NCBI GenBank assembly: GCA_026874595.1
Contig: CM049308.1
Coordinates: 51,591,124-51,655,123 of the forward strand
DNA from: Sipunculus nudus
Taxonomy: Eukaryota > Annelida > Sipuncula > Golfingiida > Sipunculidae
Length of the DNA: 64,000 nucleotides
Direction of reading: 5' to 3'
Part shown: positions 12,373 to 26,106 of the stretch, one piece after another
How positions within the stretch are numbered: position 1 is the first letter of the stretch
Layout: the number at the start of each line of letters is the position of its first letter
Notes under the pieces: generated by a model
Database searches by the model: none
Told to the model about the DNA's origin: nothing
Seen by the model: the letters and a program-made list of their open reading frames with translations, nothing else
Made by a program: the position numbers and the translations under genes

Positions 12373-15300
12373 CCTTGGTCTTTTCAATTTAATTAGTTTG
12401 CGTTGGGTGTTTTAACAGACCTAAAATGAAAAATATTTCTGAGTGTGTGTGTGAGAGAGAGAGCGCGCATTTGTATATATATATATAGGAATTGTCATTA
12501 TACGTATGTCCAGAGCAACCCGTGGGAACCTATGATTTTGCTGACCACTGGGGCCTGACATGTTGACTTTGGAAGTCTCCTTGATCACTTTAAGTGGTTG
12601 GTGTGTCTCTTAACTGCGGGTTACAGATGGCAACTGATTTGTTCTCAATGGACCAGTAGCGTGTTTTCAAGTTCCGCCAAATTAGCCTCCATTAGACGGG
12701 TAGTTAGTCGTTGGAGGAAAACGTGCGACTGCTAAGTCTGCTTCGGATTACGGTATACCGGATCGTGTGAGTAAAACCAATCTACTCACACCCCCAGCCA
12801 CGTGTAGCGGACCAAATTTCACAAATCTACTACCATCTTTGTCTTGTGTAGTCGTAATCTGTTGGCTAGACATCTGTCCTTCCGACCCTGGTAAACCCGC
12901 TCCGAGTCTGGCCAACTTGGACGGAAAAAGCTAAATACTGGGAATACCCCCGGGGTATTTTCAATGGCGGGGCGCTGGCGACCACAAGTTGCTTTGTCAA
13001 TAAAAAACTCCCTATCAGCGCATTGTCGACTTCATCTGCAATCTTGGTTCCTAATAATTGGTCAATAAAAGTCTAGACCAGCTTTTTAAGCAATATTTAG
13101 ATACCGACCATAGCTGTCGCTTGGTCAAAACATGATTGGCCGTTGTGCCTCCGTGCACACATTTTAAATTCGCTGTTATTTTGGGCAACAAAAGGCACGA
13201 CACTCGTCGCTGTGCCGTCACTTGGGCTTTGTCAGAGTCCGTGTAATCCGTTGAGAGGGTTACACGCCTAGTAAACACGGATCATCAAGCGCTCAACAGG
13301 TTACACGAGTTCTTTCACACCATTTGAAATTAAAGTGGATGAAACTACCATAGTGTGTGATCTGCTAAATGGACCTGTCTATTTGTGTTCTTCGGTCAAG
13401 TGGCCATATTTTGATCATATCATTTAATCACTTCCTATATTTGCATGGGAATAACATGTATAGTAATATGATTTCGATTTATGATTTTATACTTTATCGT
13501 ATATTCTTTAGAAAAAATATTTTATTTAAAATGAATTCACTAATATACATAATGAAACTATACTGGGAATTTTTACGTATATATACAGAAAAATAAAGTA
13601 TTGGATATAATTATAATTTATTTTGTTTTATTTACTCAAAATGTACATAATTTTGGATAAAATATATGTGTATTATACATATACAATTCTACATTTTTAC
13701 CAAAAACATGAGATTACACGTTAAAAAGTCACATGAACCAAATTATCAAAAATGTTGACAATCATTCAATAAATCATTTTTACAACCTTTAATCTTCACG
13801 AGGCCACATCTATTTTATATTACGAAAAGAAACATATTTAAATTAAATATTTTACATTACACTGATGGTGTATATACATGTATATATTTCAACAGAATTG
13901 AAGATAAATAAGTAAAACATAAGGAAGACACATGCATGCAGAGATCAGTTTACAAGACTTACATTGCATGTAGGCATCTGTTTTCGTCTTATATTGACAA
14001 CATGGAAAATTTTACTTCATATTTGATTTAATGCCAAATTAAAACTGATATTTCTAGAAAATATGGAACAGTCGCTGGAATATTTGCATGTAGGTTAAAA
14101 TGCAAACTGATTCAATATCAGCCATGCATGGTATACCAAAACGGTCAGAATAGTTCCAGAAACATGATCCAGCGGCTCTTGAAAACTACCTATGGGAGCT
14201 GCAAGACAAGTGAAATTTAATATCATGTGATATATATAATTCTTAAGAAGGCTTGTAATTTATATTTCGGTAACACATATTACATGTAAAGCAAAATTTA
14301 CTGAGCATGTTCCCATATTTTTTATCTTCTTAAAACTTAAAATATGTCATATATATCATTCAGGAAATAAAATAGCAGCACTTTCACAAGGTTTCCTGGG
14401 GATTCCAATTTAAGAAATGTTAAATGTTCTAATTTGATAAAATTTTAGGAAATTTCTTATATTCGGTATAATGGATCTTTTAAATATATTTACTAGATCC
14501 GAGGTTATCGCCGAATTTCATATTCTTTCTAGTGCGGGCATGTTGTTTTATAAAGCCGTGGACCATGATTTCTCGATGGGTTAGCGGACAATAATGAAAC
14601 GCGTGACCTGAGCGTTTGCCAGTTCGGGTATGGACAGTGACCAGGGACCGGTAGATCTGTGTCAACTAAGTATTCAGGTACACAAGAGTCCGATTTAGCT
14701 ACTATTGAAATGCAAATGCGTGTTAGGTGAACGGGGAAACGGTGTGACTTAGGTACCTGGGTCTGAACGAGTTTCTTTGTTATAGTATATAGTTAAATGT
14801 GTGAGCACACACTGATCCACTTGCTGATGAGACCTGTCAACGGTTTCCAAATTAAGTTGTGGACAGCCCAGCTCCCCTGCACCGACAAAGTCCTCCCCCT
14901 GGCAAAAGATAAGGCGCTGTTGACACTTGTGTCCTGTCGCTTGTCACCCTCCGGTCAGGTCACCTGCCCACGTTAATCCAGAACCGCCAGGTCAAGAACC
15001 AGAACCCCTCTCGGTGTAACCCTTCCAACCCCCTTGTGGCAGGGTTATCTGTCATCCATCTTAACTATTCCATTTTGTCAACCTCGTTTTGTGGAGCTGA
15101 ATTTCATTTATACCCCCACCCGTGTATCTGTGTCTGTTGCCCCTTTCAGTTTCATACAAAAATCTACCAATAATGATACAATATTATACAGCTTCAAGGT
15201 CTACCCTACCCCTCTCTGGTGATGGAGATATTTCAAAGTCAACGCCACCTTATCTGGACCTGGCGTTCGCCCAAAGTCTATGTCCCCTTTTTAATATCCG

Positions 15301-15637
15301 TTGTCATAATCAAAGTCTCTACCCCTTGCGGTCACCCGAAGTTGATTTTTTGCATGGGTAGCCCGAAGTATATGCCCTATAAAAGCCTAGGTCCCCTTTT
15401 GAGCATGATGCTTTGGTGAAAACGCTTCATTTGGTGCTTGTGGACATCAGAATCTACAGCTCCTGTCAGGATGTCTGTTTGTGCGGCTACATACATGCCG
15501 GTGTATACATACAATTATTTTTGGAGGTCATAAATCCGGATGATACATTTTACCATATTTTGGCTTGTGGAGTCGCCCCACATGCACCTCCCGTCCTTCA
15601 GGGATAATGCCTTGTGCTTGGGCAATTTTATGGTAGG

Positions 15638-15740
15638 AATTTGTCTTGTGAGCATTTGTCTTGTTTGCATTTGTCTTGTGGACATTTTTCTTGTGACACT
15701 TATCTTTGGTTATATGTCTTTGTGGACATTTGTCATGGAA
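15638..15740 (+). repeat. degenerate ~17-bp minisatellite
   Basis: About five to six imperfect copies of a unit like CATTTGTCTTGTGGA follow one another. An open frame that crosses it reads as degenerate hydrophobic repeats and is not taken as a gene. Confidence 0.7.
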
Positions 15741-16460
15741 TCATTATTAACCTGTCATTATATAGGTAATGTACTACCCGATACGGAAGAATTTTACAAA
15801 GGGCGTTCTATATAGATTTGTGTGTCTTCTGTTAAATTTCGTATGTCAAAAGACCGGTTGCAAATTTAAAACATAAAAAGCTAAAGCTTTATTGGCAATC
15901 TTGGTAAAATGTATTAGCATATTTCTTTGAAATATCGTGTGGAATTTTAAATAAACATGAAATGATAAAATGGTACATAAGAGATGTAAAAATCCGAACA
16001 CGGTATCAGAGCATATTCAACAAGATATTACATAGATTATCTAACTGACTCCGTTTAATTGAAACATATTTTCTCATATTTAGTACACAAATATTCGGAA
16101 AAATTAATCTCAATTTAATTTAACTTATTTACAAATAAAGTATGAAAATATTCATTTCACCATTAATATACGTTATTAAAACCAAACTTATTCGTGATAT
16201 ATGTCGGGGCTTTTCATATATGTATATAAAACGTTTTCAGGAAATATCATAAGGGTTGCGGGAAGGGAATATTACAGAATTTTATTAAACCGGATAGTTG
16301 TCAACAATGCGTGAGATCCCTATCAAATATCATCCAATTTATTTTAGATCCTTATATTTCAATTATCACGACCCTTGCCTTTAGATTCTAAAATCTGGCT
16401 TGGCTCAGCTTGCGAGTGTACAGCATAACCAAGTTACATGAATCTTCTCTGTTAGTAATA

Positions 16461-16462
<2 letters not shown>

Positions 16463-16517
<55 letters not shown>
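16463..16517. repeat. (AT)n microsatellite
   Basis: About 27 AT units. Confidence 0.95.
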
Positions 16518-16518
<1 letters not shown>

Positions 16519-19345
16519 TTCAGCCGTAGCTTCTGCATATGCTTGTTTATGCTTGTTTAAATATATTAGTTTGATACGGAAGGAATCATTTAAGTGCATT
16601 TTTTCTCCTTTGGTCTCAAGAAAACACGTCAACATTAAGCTTAGAATTAAAATAAAGAGATGCATAAATTCGATTAACTTTCAATCGTATTTAATCACAG
16701 ACAAACAGCTAGACACTGTAAATGTACTTCACCCCATGTAAATAGATCATGTCGCCGCTGATTGGTACTTCAGCACTCTGCCTTAATTTTAAATTCTTTC
16801 TTTACACTGATCCGGTTATATGTGTTTTATGGTCCTCGAGTCTTTAAACTAACGCGGTATTTCCCGGGTCGTGCGCAGACGGAACTTCGCGGATAATGGA
16901 CCAGTGGTAGTTTTGACCTGGAGGGCGGACCAGCCGCCACCCTTCTTGTTAAGTCTAGCTGATGCAGCAGCTCCCGGTAATTGGACAGGTTGTATACAAA
17001 CAGCAGAGAGAATTAACTGTTGTGACATGTGTCGACATTAGCGCCTTGTCAGGTGGAGAGAGAGTTTACACGCTCTCGGGCCAGAACCTGTCACGAATGA
17101 TGGATGAGTCCTCGAGAACCAACCTCCTCCCATTCCGCCCTCCGAACCTCCCGTCGGGCCCCACTTGACCTCGCATGTATATTCATTTGACACCTTAACC
17201 AGAACGTCAAGCTGTATTTTGCAATTTTGTATGCACTATAAACCTAACTGACAAGGGTATAACCTTTGTCAAAAGTAATAATGTGTTAAATAAACTACGT
17301 AGATTCCAATTTCCCTTGCCAAAGACGCTTCATTTCCATTTAATATCAAAAGTACTGGCAAATAGTCTTAATATATGAGCATTATAAATCTGACTATTAT
17401 TCGGTGATGTATTATTTTCTCAAACTGGTATTTTTCGATTCAAATAAGTGGATATTCACTTTGATTAGATTCAATACCAGACTGATGACGTGACTGGTAG
17501 ATGTTTGAATTTAACATGTATCTTTGCTTCTGCGTTTCAGCACAGTCTATCAGAGTGATGGTCTTATATCTTATACAAAGGATTAGAAAAACGCTATACA
17601 TTTATTCCAGTGGTAATGGTGAAGTAATCTAAAGTACAACTGGCAGTGGGCGGCATTAGAAGAGTGTTTCTTAAATCTTATCACTTGACACGCTGATACC
17701 TGGGGCCACATTAGATGGGCTCTTAACTTATCTTTATAGTTGATATCAAAATACTTTGAATAAGACACACTTCTTTTTACTGTCCTGCTGCTCTCGGAGC
17801 TTACTCAAGCTGTATCAGCACATCTAGAAGGTCCTTACGGGGATTACCAATGCACCTGTTACTACCAGTTTGCTACAAGTTGAGGGCAGCTATGGAGATG
17901 ATGTATTTCGACGAGGTCAGGGGGCCCCTGCGGCCCATGTTTTAGTTGCCCGCAGTCACACTGGGGTGCAAATAGTTTTCCTTCTTGTCTGCTTGGCCAG
18001 AACCAGTGGACAAAGTTTATTTGTTTTCCAGCGGTCGTTCTTCAACTCATTTTGTTGTCTGATTTAGTGAACCCCGGCAGGGTGTGGAGGAGATGGGTTA
18101 AACCTTTTGGCCGCCATGTCTCTCGGTCCCGGGTGTTATTTAAATCAACAAATGTCAATTTGGCTTGTCCGGTAACATCATCAGCCTGGCCCAGGCGGCT
18201 TTGGATCAATTAAGTTGGATGAAAAAGATCTCTTCCCCTGGGAAATGAAGGCACTGCATGGTAGATTTCTGTCACTGATCACTTTCGGCCCGACGGGCAA
18301 AACTCTGTGGCGCATCGCACAAGGCCGGAGACCTCCCAACCCGGCAAAAATCAGCAAACAACATATTTAACAGGACCTATCTATTTCTAGTGCGGAGAGA
18401 TTGGGTCGGCGAGCAAAAGTACGTCAAAGGGGATGATATTACCTCTATAATGACGTGACTCAGCACAGCTCGGTTACCAGTCATCCTGGCTAATTTGCCT
18501 ACCAGTGAAATGTTCCTGTATTCCTTTCACATCTGATTTCCAGTACCCCTCAGGCCCTACCAATACATAGGCCACTTGTGAAATCTAAACCACCACATGA
18601 CGACTAATTTCCCTTTTATCTGGAATAGACTTCGAACTTGTAAATCCAATTACTGTGTTGTTAAGGGGAAGCGCCATGGTATCAGACTTGTTTCTCCCTG
18701 GATGGTTTCGGATACGCATCTTTTTCATCGAAAAAGAGACTTCATACGCCAAAGAGCCTTACTTAATTATGATATATTTCTGAACTTGCCAATACGCCTC
18801 TAATTCGGGCCACGTGTTGAGAATTCTGAAGGATGGCTGTTTCGTCATTAAAGAGCAGCTTGATTAAGAGGGCTCACCGTATGCAACTCAATGTGCAAAG
18901 GGCGACCGTAAGCACAATGTTTGTAGCCTGGTAAAAAGACTAAACTCATTTAGCAGAGGGCTCACTTTCGCAATGTGACACTGCCAGCAGACCCAGGCTA
19001 TTACTTTGGCTGGTATCTTCCATAATTGGAACTTAATGGAGTTATTTCACGGAGAGAGCGTGTGATCTTATTATTTCCGACTTGCTTGACATACATTTAT
19101 TGATTTTATATATATGGATGTGTTAGATAGAGTAGAACTTCCCTCTTTATTTTCAAAAGAAAAATAAAATTCTTCTGTTCATTTCAAAATTAATTAAATA
19201 ACGAACTTGTTTGATCATTTACTATAATCGTTTTTCTTTATAATTTCAGTCTTATTAAATCAGGTATAAATAAATAATTAACTAGTTAATTAAAACTGTC
19301 AAATTAGTAGTAAAATATCATATAACATGTAGTATTTTCCTTTTA

Positions 19346-19370
19346 TTTTTTTTTTGGGGGGGGGGGGAGG
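19346..19370 (+). repeat. T-run followed by 12-G run
   Basis: About 10 T are followed by 12 consecutive G and then AGG. Such homopolymer runs are prone to length error in assembly. Confidence 0.85.
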
Positions 19371-21304
19371 CATGCACTGAAAATTTTTAGTGTACATGTA
19401 GATGTTATCGCTGAGCCTATAGATGTCGCTCGCCCAAACATGACAGAACTCCTCTATGATAGAAAAGCGACACAGTAGATTACTCCACCGGCGCGGAAGA
19501 CAATTGTGCACAATGCGGTTTCTTTGAATATTTCGATTCAAAGCTTCAGGCTGTCTTTATATACTGTCAGCTAATAAAGACAGAACGACGCAACACTTCA
19601 TCTCTTTCCTGTCTCACCTCCGGTGAACGCAGGTTTTACCTCGATTTCGATTGGTGTTTCATTTACGGAACGATGGCTTCGGTAATTGTAACCGGTGTCG
19701 CCTTCCAAGATCCGGTGGCATCACTTAGAGCTCGCGTCTATATGAATATTATATTTCTATATCTTTTCGATTGAGATTTATCTGTATTAGCACTCGGACG
19801 TCTTTCGTTTTTTCCGGCATCGGTAAAGGGCCCTGACCGTGTCTTTCTATGAGCAAGCTATCCTTTGTTTGCTTGCGGTGGTTTTGTTATCGTTTTTCAT
19901 AAAAATCGAAACCAGAAATGTAGAATTCTGGTATCCTTTTCGGCACACGTCCCTGGGTATTGTTCTTAGATACGGCTGTGCTCATTTCACCAAACAAACC
20001 CAAATGGGTTCCTGTTATTAAGATTACAATTCAAGACGCCCGTACCCTGAACCCATCTCTACAAGAGGACCAGCGCTCAACAAAGGTAGAAATTCAATCT
20101 TGGCATAAATCACTTTCTTCGACTCGGCATATCCATCATAACGCAATGCATAAGGGGCTGTATGGCCTGGCGTCCTGGCACACCTGAAGGCCATGTGTTG
20201 TATGATCCTCGCAAGGTTTAATATTCAACGGATCAGTGACGGTCCCCTTCCGACCTTTCGAATCAGAGACATGTATCCCTCCGTGTTCTCATGTAGTGCG
20301 TGCCTCTTTTCCAAAATTATACACAATAGCAATGTTGAAACTACATGCTTGAATTACCGGATAATCTGCAGAACTAAGATCACTTTTCACTGGCTCAAAC
20401 ATGCTGCAAGGGGACGGATGATTCTTATCTAGACGTAAGCATAAAGGAATAAAACAATTTCTCCTTAAGGAAACTTTACCTCCAGATACCAAGTACATTT
20501 ATGAGGTCATGATTAATGTGTTCTTGGCCACGGGGAATTTAATATGAGAGATAAATATGTTCAACATATATTGGAAACATATTTTCTTGTGGATATCATG
20601 AAGATAAATTCTACGTTATAAACATTATATTAACAGTTTGTTTAGGAACTTTAAAAAATTCAAAATGTGACTGTTGTTATATTATATGAATTATATTATT
20701 TTATATTATATGATAACTTATTTAATATTTTATATATTATGTATGCTATATATACAAAATGTGTATATCACAATATATAAAAAAGTAATGTTCACTTATT
20801 TGTCATTAAATTTTTAACAAAATTTTATTATCAATTACATTTACTATGAGATAATGCTTTTACATGTTCACATTCGGCCTCGTATTTCATACTTTCGTAT
20901 ATTGTTTACACACTTCACACAGAAAAGAAATTTCACTTTGCACGGCACAAAATCAAACGAGCGATTGGATTGTTTAACTTAGACACGTTCAGTATTTGTA
21001 TTTAAACGAAAACACAAAACCATTTGTTTTGCACCGCCAAGTTTGTTTCTTTAACCATGGGTTTGTGTTTATATAAGCCGTGGCAATTACACCTTAAAAT
21101 GATCAACGAGTTATATAAATTCTTAGATTTATCTTAATTGCTGCATGTATAAATATTTCAGGTAACAAGAACGCATACAGCACCAGTTGAACACTATTAA
21201 ACGAAATTTAAGCCAATTATGAATACAACATTTTCTAAAATATATATGTATCTCTTTTAAACAGATAATTGTTTGTCCCTGTTTCATGCTTGAATCGTTC
21301 TTGT

Positions 21305-21364
<60 letters not shown>
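21305..21364. repeat. (CA)n-(AT)n microsatellite
   Basis: A short (CA)n passes into (AT)n of about 22 units. Confidence 0.95.
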
Positions 21365-21368
<4 letters not shown>

Positions 21369-22261
21369 CATGCCTTTAAATGATACATTAATTGGTGTAT
21401 ATATAATTTTGTGCCACAAATAAATACTACATTCAGGTAATATCGATTTATACTACTAGGAAAAATTCAACATATAATATAGCTTATATATATATTTCAG
21501 TGTACGTAAAAATTATATATAGCCAACCGTTAGTTACATATATGAATGCGACATTTGTATATAAATATTTGCAATGAGGTAAATTATATATAAAGAATAA
21601 ATTTTGTTTACAATAGAAATTCTGGTCTAGTTCTGCTTCACTTTTCTTTATTTGCAAATATATATATCTTTACTTTAGAAAAAAATGCACAACACTTTTA
21701 TATCCCCAATATTTTCTGCATGTTAGATGCGAAAAAAATCAAATAGTTAGCTTTCACCTTGTCATTTCCAGAGAGGTCACTAACACTTTGCTCCATGTCC
21801 ACTTGTAACACACGCGAACCTGTCATGTTCTGTGGTCAGCTCTCAGTTGGAGTGCGCGTGCGTGTCCGTCTCCTCTAATGATTTCCCCGGCAGGTATAAG
21901 TAGTTTGACCTCTCCGGACGTTATTTGTACTCGTTGTAACGACGTCTGATCTTGCATACCAATTTATGTTTCATATTATTTGCATTCTAAAATTTCTTGC
22001 AAACTTTTGTTTTCATTGCACCGCCAGGAAATATAATATTTCGCCAATACGGATGATCAGGGTTTCCGATTGTGAATTTTATCATTAATGTCATGAACTT
22101 CTGATCCTTTTGTTAGGAAAGTATATGGTCCAGAAATATAAGCAGAAATAAATCTTTAAAGTTCTTATAAAAAGATGTTACTAAATTAGTAATTAAACGT
22201 TCCCTGATATTTTTGTAGACATATTTCTCAAAATAGGGAGTTAAAAAGGGGTTCTTAAATG

Positions 22262-22266
<5 letters not shown>

Positions 22267-22317
<51 letters not shown>
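22267..22317. repeat. (AT)n microsatellite
   Basis: About 25 AT units, preceded by GCGCGC. Confidence 0.95.
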
Positions 22318-22319
<2 letters not shown>

Positions 22320-22893
22320 CAGATACCACAGAAACTTATTGTAGCTTGGTTAAGCTGTACTCGCAAGATGAGCATGCGCGTGTGTGTATGTGTAATATAA
22401 CTGCCTATAGAGGTGTGTTAGCATGCATGCACATGTAGCTGTTGAAAATTTCTAAGCGACAATAGTAATTGTATATAAGAGAAAAATATACGCCTGCAAA
22501 AACATATTGACATTTTAAGTAAAAGCACTCTGTAAATTTTGTATTATGAATACATATATACATGTATATACCTGTTCATCATATGTTGCTGGATCACAAT
22601 TCAACGCAGTAAAATTTTCAGCTTGTACCATTTCTGACAAGCTCATTCTGCATGTGTTCTTCACATGAGAATGTCATATATCTGTACTTTAATCAATATA
22701 CAATTGAAACAGGTCAAAGCTTAAAATTATTTTTAAGGAGAACGAAATGATTTAATTTTGCACACATTATTGCAAGATTATAAAATCCATCACGAAAAAG
22801 ATTCGTGTGCCATGGAATTTTAGTATGATTTTAAAATACAATAATTTAAAGTTATATTATCATGTCGTATTACTTGTTGTTATTATGTAAGGC

Positions 22894-22901
<8 letters not shown>

Positions 22902-22963
<62 letters not shown>

Positions 22964-22967
22964 ATAA
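22902..22967. repeat. (TA)n microsatellite
   Basis: A long TA tract with a single TTTA interruption near 22949. Further short TA tracts follow to about 23070. Confidence 0.9.
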
Positions 22968-24630
22968 TACTTATAATTATATTAGGCATATATATATATG
23001 TCATATGTCATATCAATGAGTTTAAAATATAATACATATAGATAATATATATGTATATATATATATTTATATGTCATATCAAAGAGTATATAATGTGCTG
23101 TATGTTCTGTTATTAAACCGTTATTTATTACCAGTGTGTAACATATGTATTGAGTCAAATTTCCATAATTTACATTTTTTTATTTATTTTAATTCACAGT
23201 TTCTTTCAAAGAAAATCTGCTTTTGATCAATGCATAACTCAAAATTTTAAGTTTCTCAGTTATTGTTATTTTTTCATCAAACTTTCCACCTATTTATCCC
23301 TCAATTTCCAGTATGGACAGTCTTCTATATAACTCTGCCTGAATAGAAGCTCCATCGTAATAACTCTGCAGCCTGGACATCTGTTAAAAAATCATTAAAA
23401 TTGGTTATTCTTCATCGCAGCATTAGATTCATCGCAACAATAGAACCCTGTTTATAAGGCATAATATAGTTTTATATATAGACTGTATAATTTAACATGA
23501 TTGGCGTAAGCGCTCGTTTGATATCATTGTGTCATCAGGTATAAGGTCAGTTATGGTCCATACAGATAAGGTAACCATCATGGATCAACTGATTGCACAG
23601 GCACATCATCTCACGTCGCAGATCGGCGGCACTTGCGCACACAATTTTTCGCGCAGATTTACACAGACTACTTGCATAGTTATACCCCTAGGCGATGAGG
23701 GTTATTCCCCACTAATTAATCCAGAGACTTCATGGCGGGCACAACATTTGTTCAGGCGCCCATTAAAGGCTGTGCTAACTTATTTCACAAATCAATACCA
23801 CGCGTAAATCAATTGTTTAAACAAAGCTGCCGCAGCTTTGTACGACTGTATATATATTCAAGGAGCACAGTTAGGTGTGGTTCGATATATTCAGATCGGG
23901 CTGCAGCGCGGACGGGGTGACGTACACTCTCCAGATCTCGGCTGGAGAGAAGCTGTTGTATACAGCTCCAGCATGTATGTCTGCCTCGCTGTTCACGTTA
24001 ATCCACGCTTAAGCGGGATTTAGAGGAGATATACCGGGTTGGGAGGGCCGCTCAAGGCTCTTTTCTGGAGCATACAAAATGCGCTAACCCGCACTAAATA
24101 CGTGGAGTCACCTTCATATTTACCCAAGAGATTAATATCAAATAGAAAAATAAACAATCACGTCAAAGAAAGCATAGCCTTGCCTGTAGTGGCGCTATCG
24201 TCTTTCCAGCTCGGCGGCAAAACGCCATGTTATTGTTGACGGAACAGAAAAAGCCAGGACTCTTTAGAAAGCTGGGCAAGGCATGCATTTTGTGCAGTTC
24301 ATGCGAGAGACGGTAAATATTTGAGCAGAAATGGCTGAACCACCAATGCTAACTTAACTTGTGAAGACTAAGACGCTCGAACATACATGATGATAGAGGC
24401 CCATTTGTCTCCGGGGCTTCTCCTTGCCCCTGCATGCTAGCAGCGCAGCTAAACACACATGCATGGCGACATTTACATTAAGAATTAGAACCATATGTAA
24501 AGAAAGCCAGTAACCATTCCAGACAAAAGTTAAAATCGTCAAACTCGGTGTCATCGAGAGTGACAGGCGTTCATGTAATGCCGCACGTTCTATATGTATT
24601 ATATCTATATATATATATAAATTATGTACG

Positions 24631-24633
24631 ATA

Positions 24634-24680
<47 letters not shown>
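24631..24680. repeat. (AT)n microsatellite
   Basis: About 24 AT units with one GT interruption. Confidence 0.95.
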
Positions 24681-24684
<4 letters not shown>

Positions 24685-25183
24685 CAGAGCACATAGATAC
24701 CTATACAAATAAATATAGATTATTAAGAGAAAAGGAGCTCTTATATTCTTTTTCGCTCTCATCTTGACTTGATTTCATGAAGCTCTGGCGTCCATTTTTC
24801 ACAAATTTCCGACAAAGCTTCCTTTTTTATTTTTGAACATTATTCACTTTATTATGAAAATGCAGTTTTGGTTTTTCGATCATATCGATTGTAAACACAT
24901 GTCCAGACAAAAAGGGAAACGTTATATTTTTGAAATAGATAAATTGATATATATAAACTTATCATATGCATGTTTATCTATTCGGTTAACGTAATAGCAC
25001 ATACATCCATGCATGGGCTCGTATATGTGTTTGATTAAATAGATTTACAAATGTGTCTGTATATATATTTACTCTAACATTAACACGCACATATTTGCAG
25101 TCCTGCACATCACTATAAATGTTATCAAAACAAGGCAGTGAACACATATATAATAACGTGTATGAGTTATTGAATTTCACACC

Positions 25184-25187
<4 letters not shown>

Positions 25188-25227
<40 letters not shown>
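25188..25227. repeat. (TA)n microsatellite
   Basis: About 20 TA units. Confidence 0.95.
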
Positions 25228-25228
<1 letters not shown>

Positions 25229-25479
25229 CGCATACAGACATGTTTGTGTGGCATGTTATAAGAGCATGACGACTACGTGCCATTCTTAAGTCCTGGGGTG
25301 GACGGGCCGGAACGCAGAATATCACTTTATTATAATGTAGGTGTCATTGTACCCTCACCATAACGATATGGTGTGACATGGTGATCTATTTGTTAATAAA
25401 AGGGGATGTTGTCATATTCACAGAACTGGCGTGACGAAATTAAATGCACCATAACGGTATATGACGTTTCAGGTCATGC

Positions 25480-25481
<2 letters not shown>

Positions 25482-25561
<80 letters not shown>

Positions 25562-25564
25562 ATA
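25482..25564. repeat. (AT)n microsatellite
   Basis: About 40 AT units with one TTTA interruption near 25548. Confidence 0.95.
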
Positions 25565-25656
25565 AACATATAATCCTTTAAGTAGATAATCTATATGAAT
25601 ACAAAAATACATTACAGATATTTGTGTAATATAGATGTAATTATTATACTAGTATG

Positions 25657-25715
25657 ATATATATATATATATATATATGTATGTATATATATATGTATGT
25701 ATATATATATATATA

Positions 25716-25791
<76 letters not shown>
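25657..25791. repeat. long (AT)n microsatellite
   Basis: 135 bp of (AT)n with GTATGT and TTTATTT interruptions in its left half and about 60 pure bp at its right end. It is the longest array in the window. Confidence 0.95.
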
Positions 25792-25793
<2 letters not shown>

Positions 25794-26092
25794 CGAACTT
25801 AATTGCAGGTATGATGTACCGGTGTGTCGCAGAAATTGGATTTAAAGAAAATTGGGAGCACTGGTTTTAACTGACTTTTATTTATTTACTCTCGGTCCTG
25901 TGAGTATTCGACGGTTGCTTGAATATAACAACATTTATAATTAGTATACAGGCAAGCATTTAGTCTTCTGTCCGTTATTAATGTTTTAATCTTAATAAAC
26001 ACACTAGCGCAATTGCTGTAACGGGAAAAGTATACCAAACAGTTTCCACTCCGTCTCACCTGAATTTCTCACGTCCATACAGTTCTGCTAGC

Positions 26093-26106
26093 TGTCTCCA
26101 GGGGGC
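26093..26106 (+). promoter_or_regulatory. CTCF-like motif
   Basis: Reads close to TCTCCAGGGGGCAG. The core AGRKGGCRS matches fully, with two mismatches in the 5' part of the consensus. It lies inside the 28-kb intron. Confidence 0.35.
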
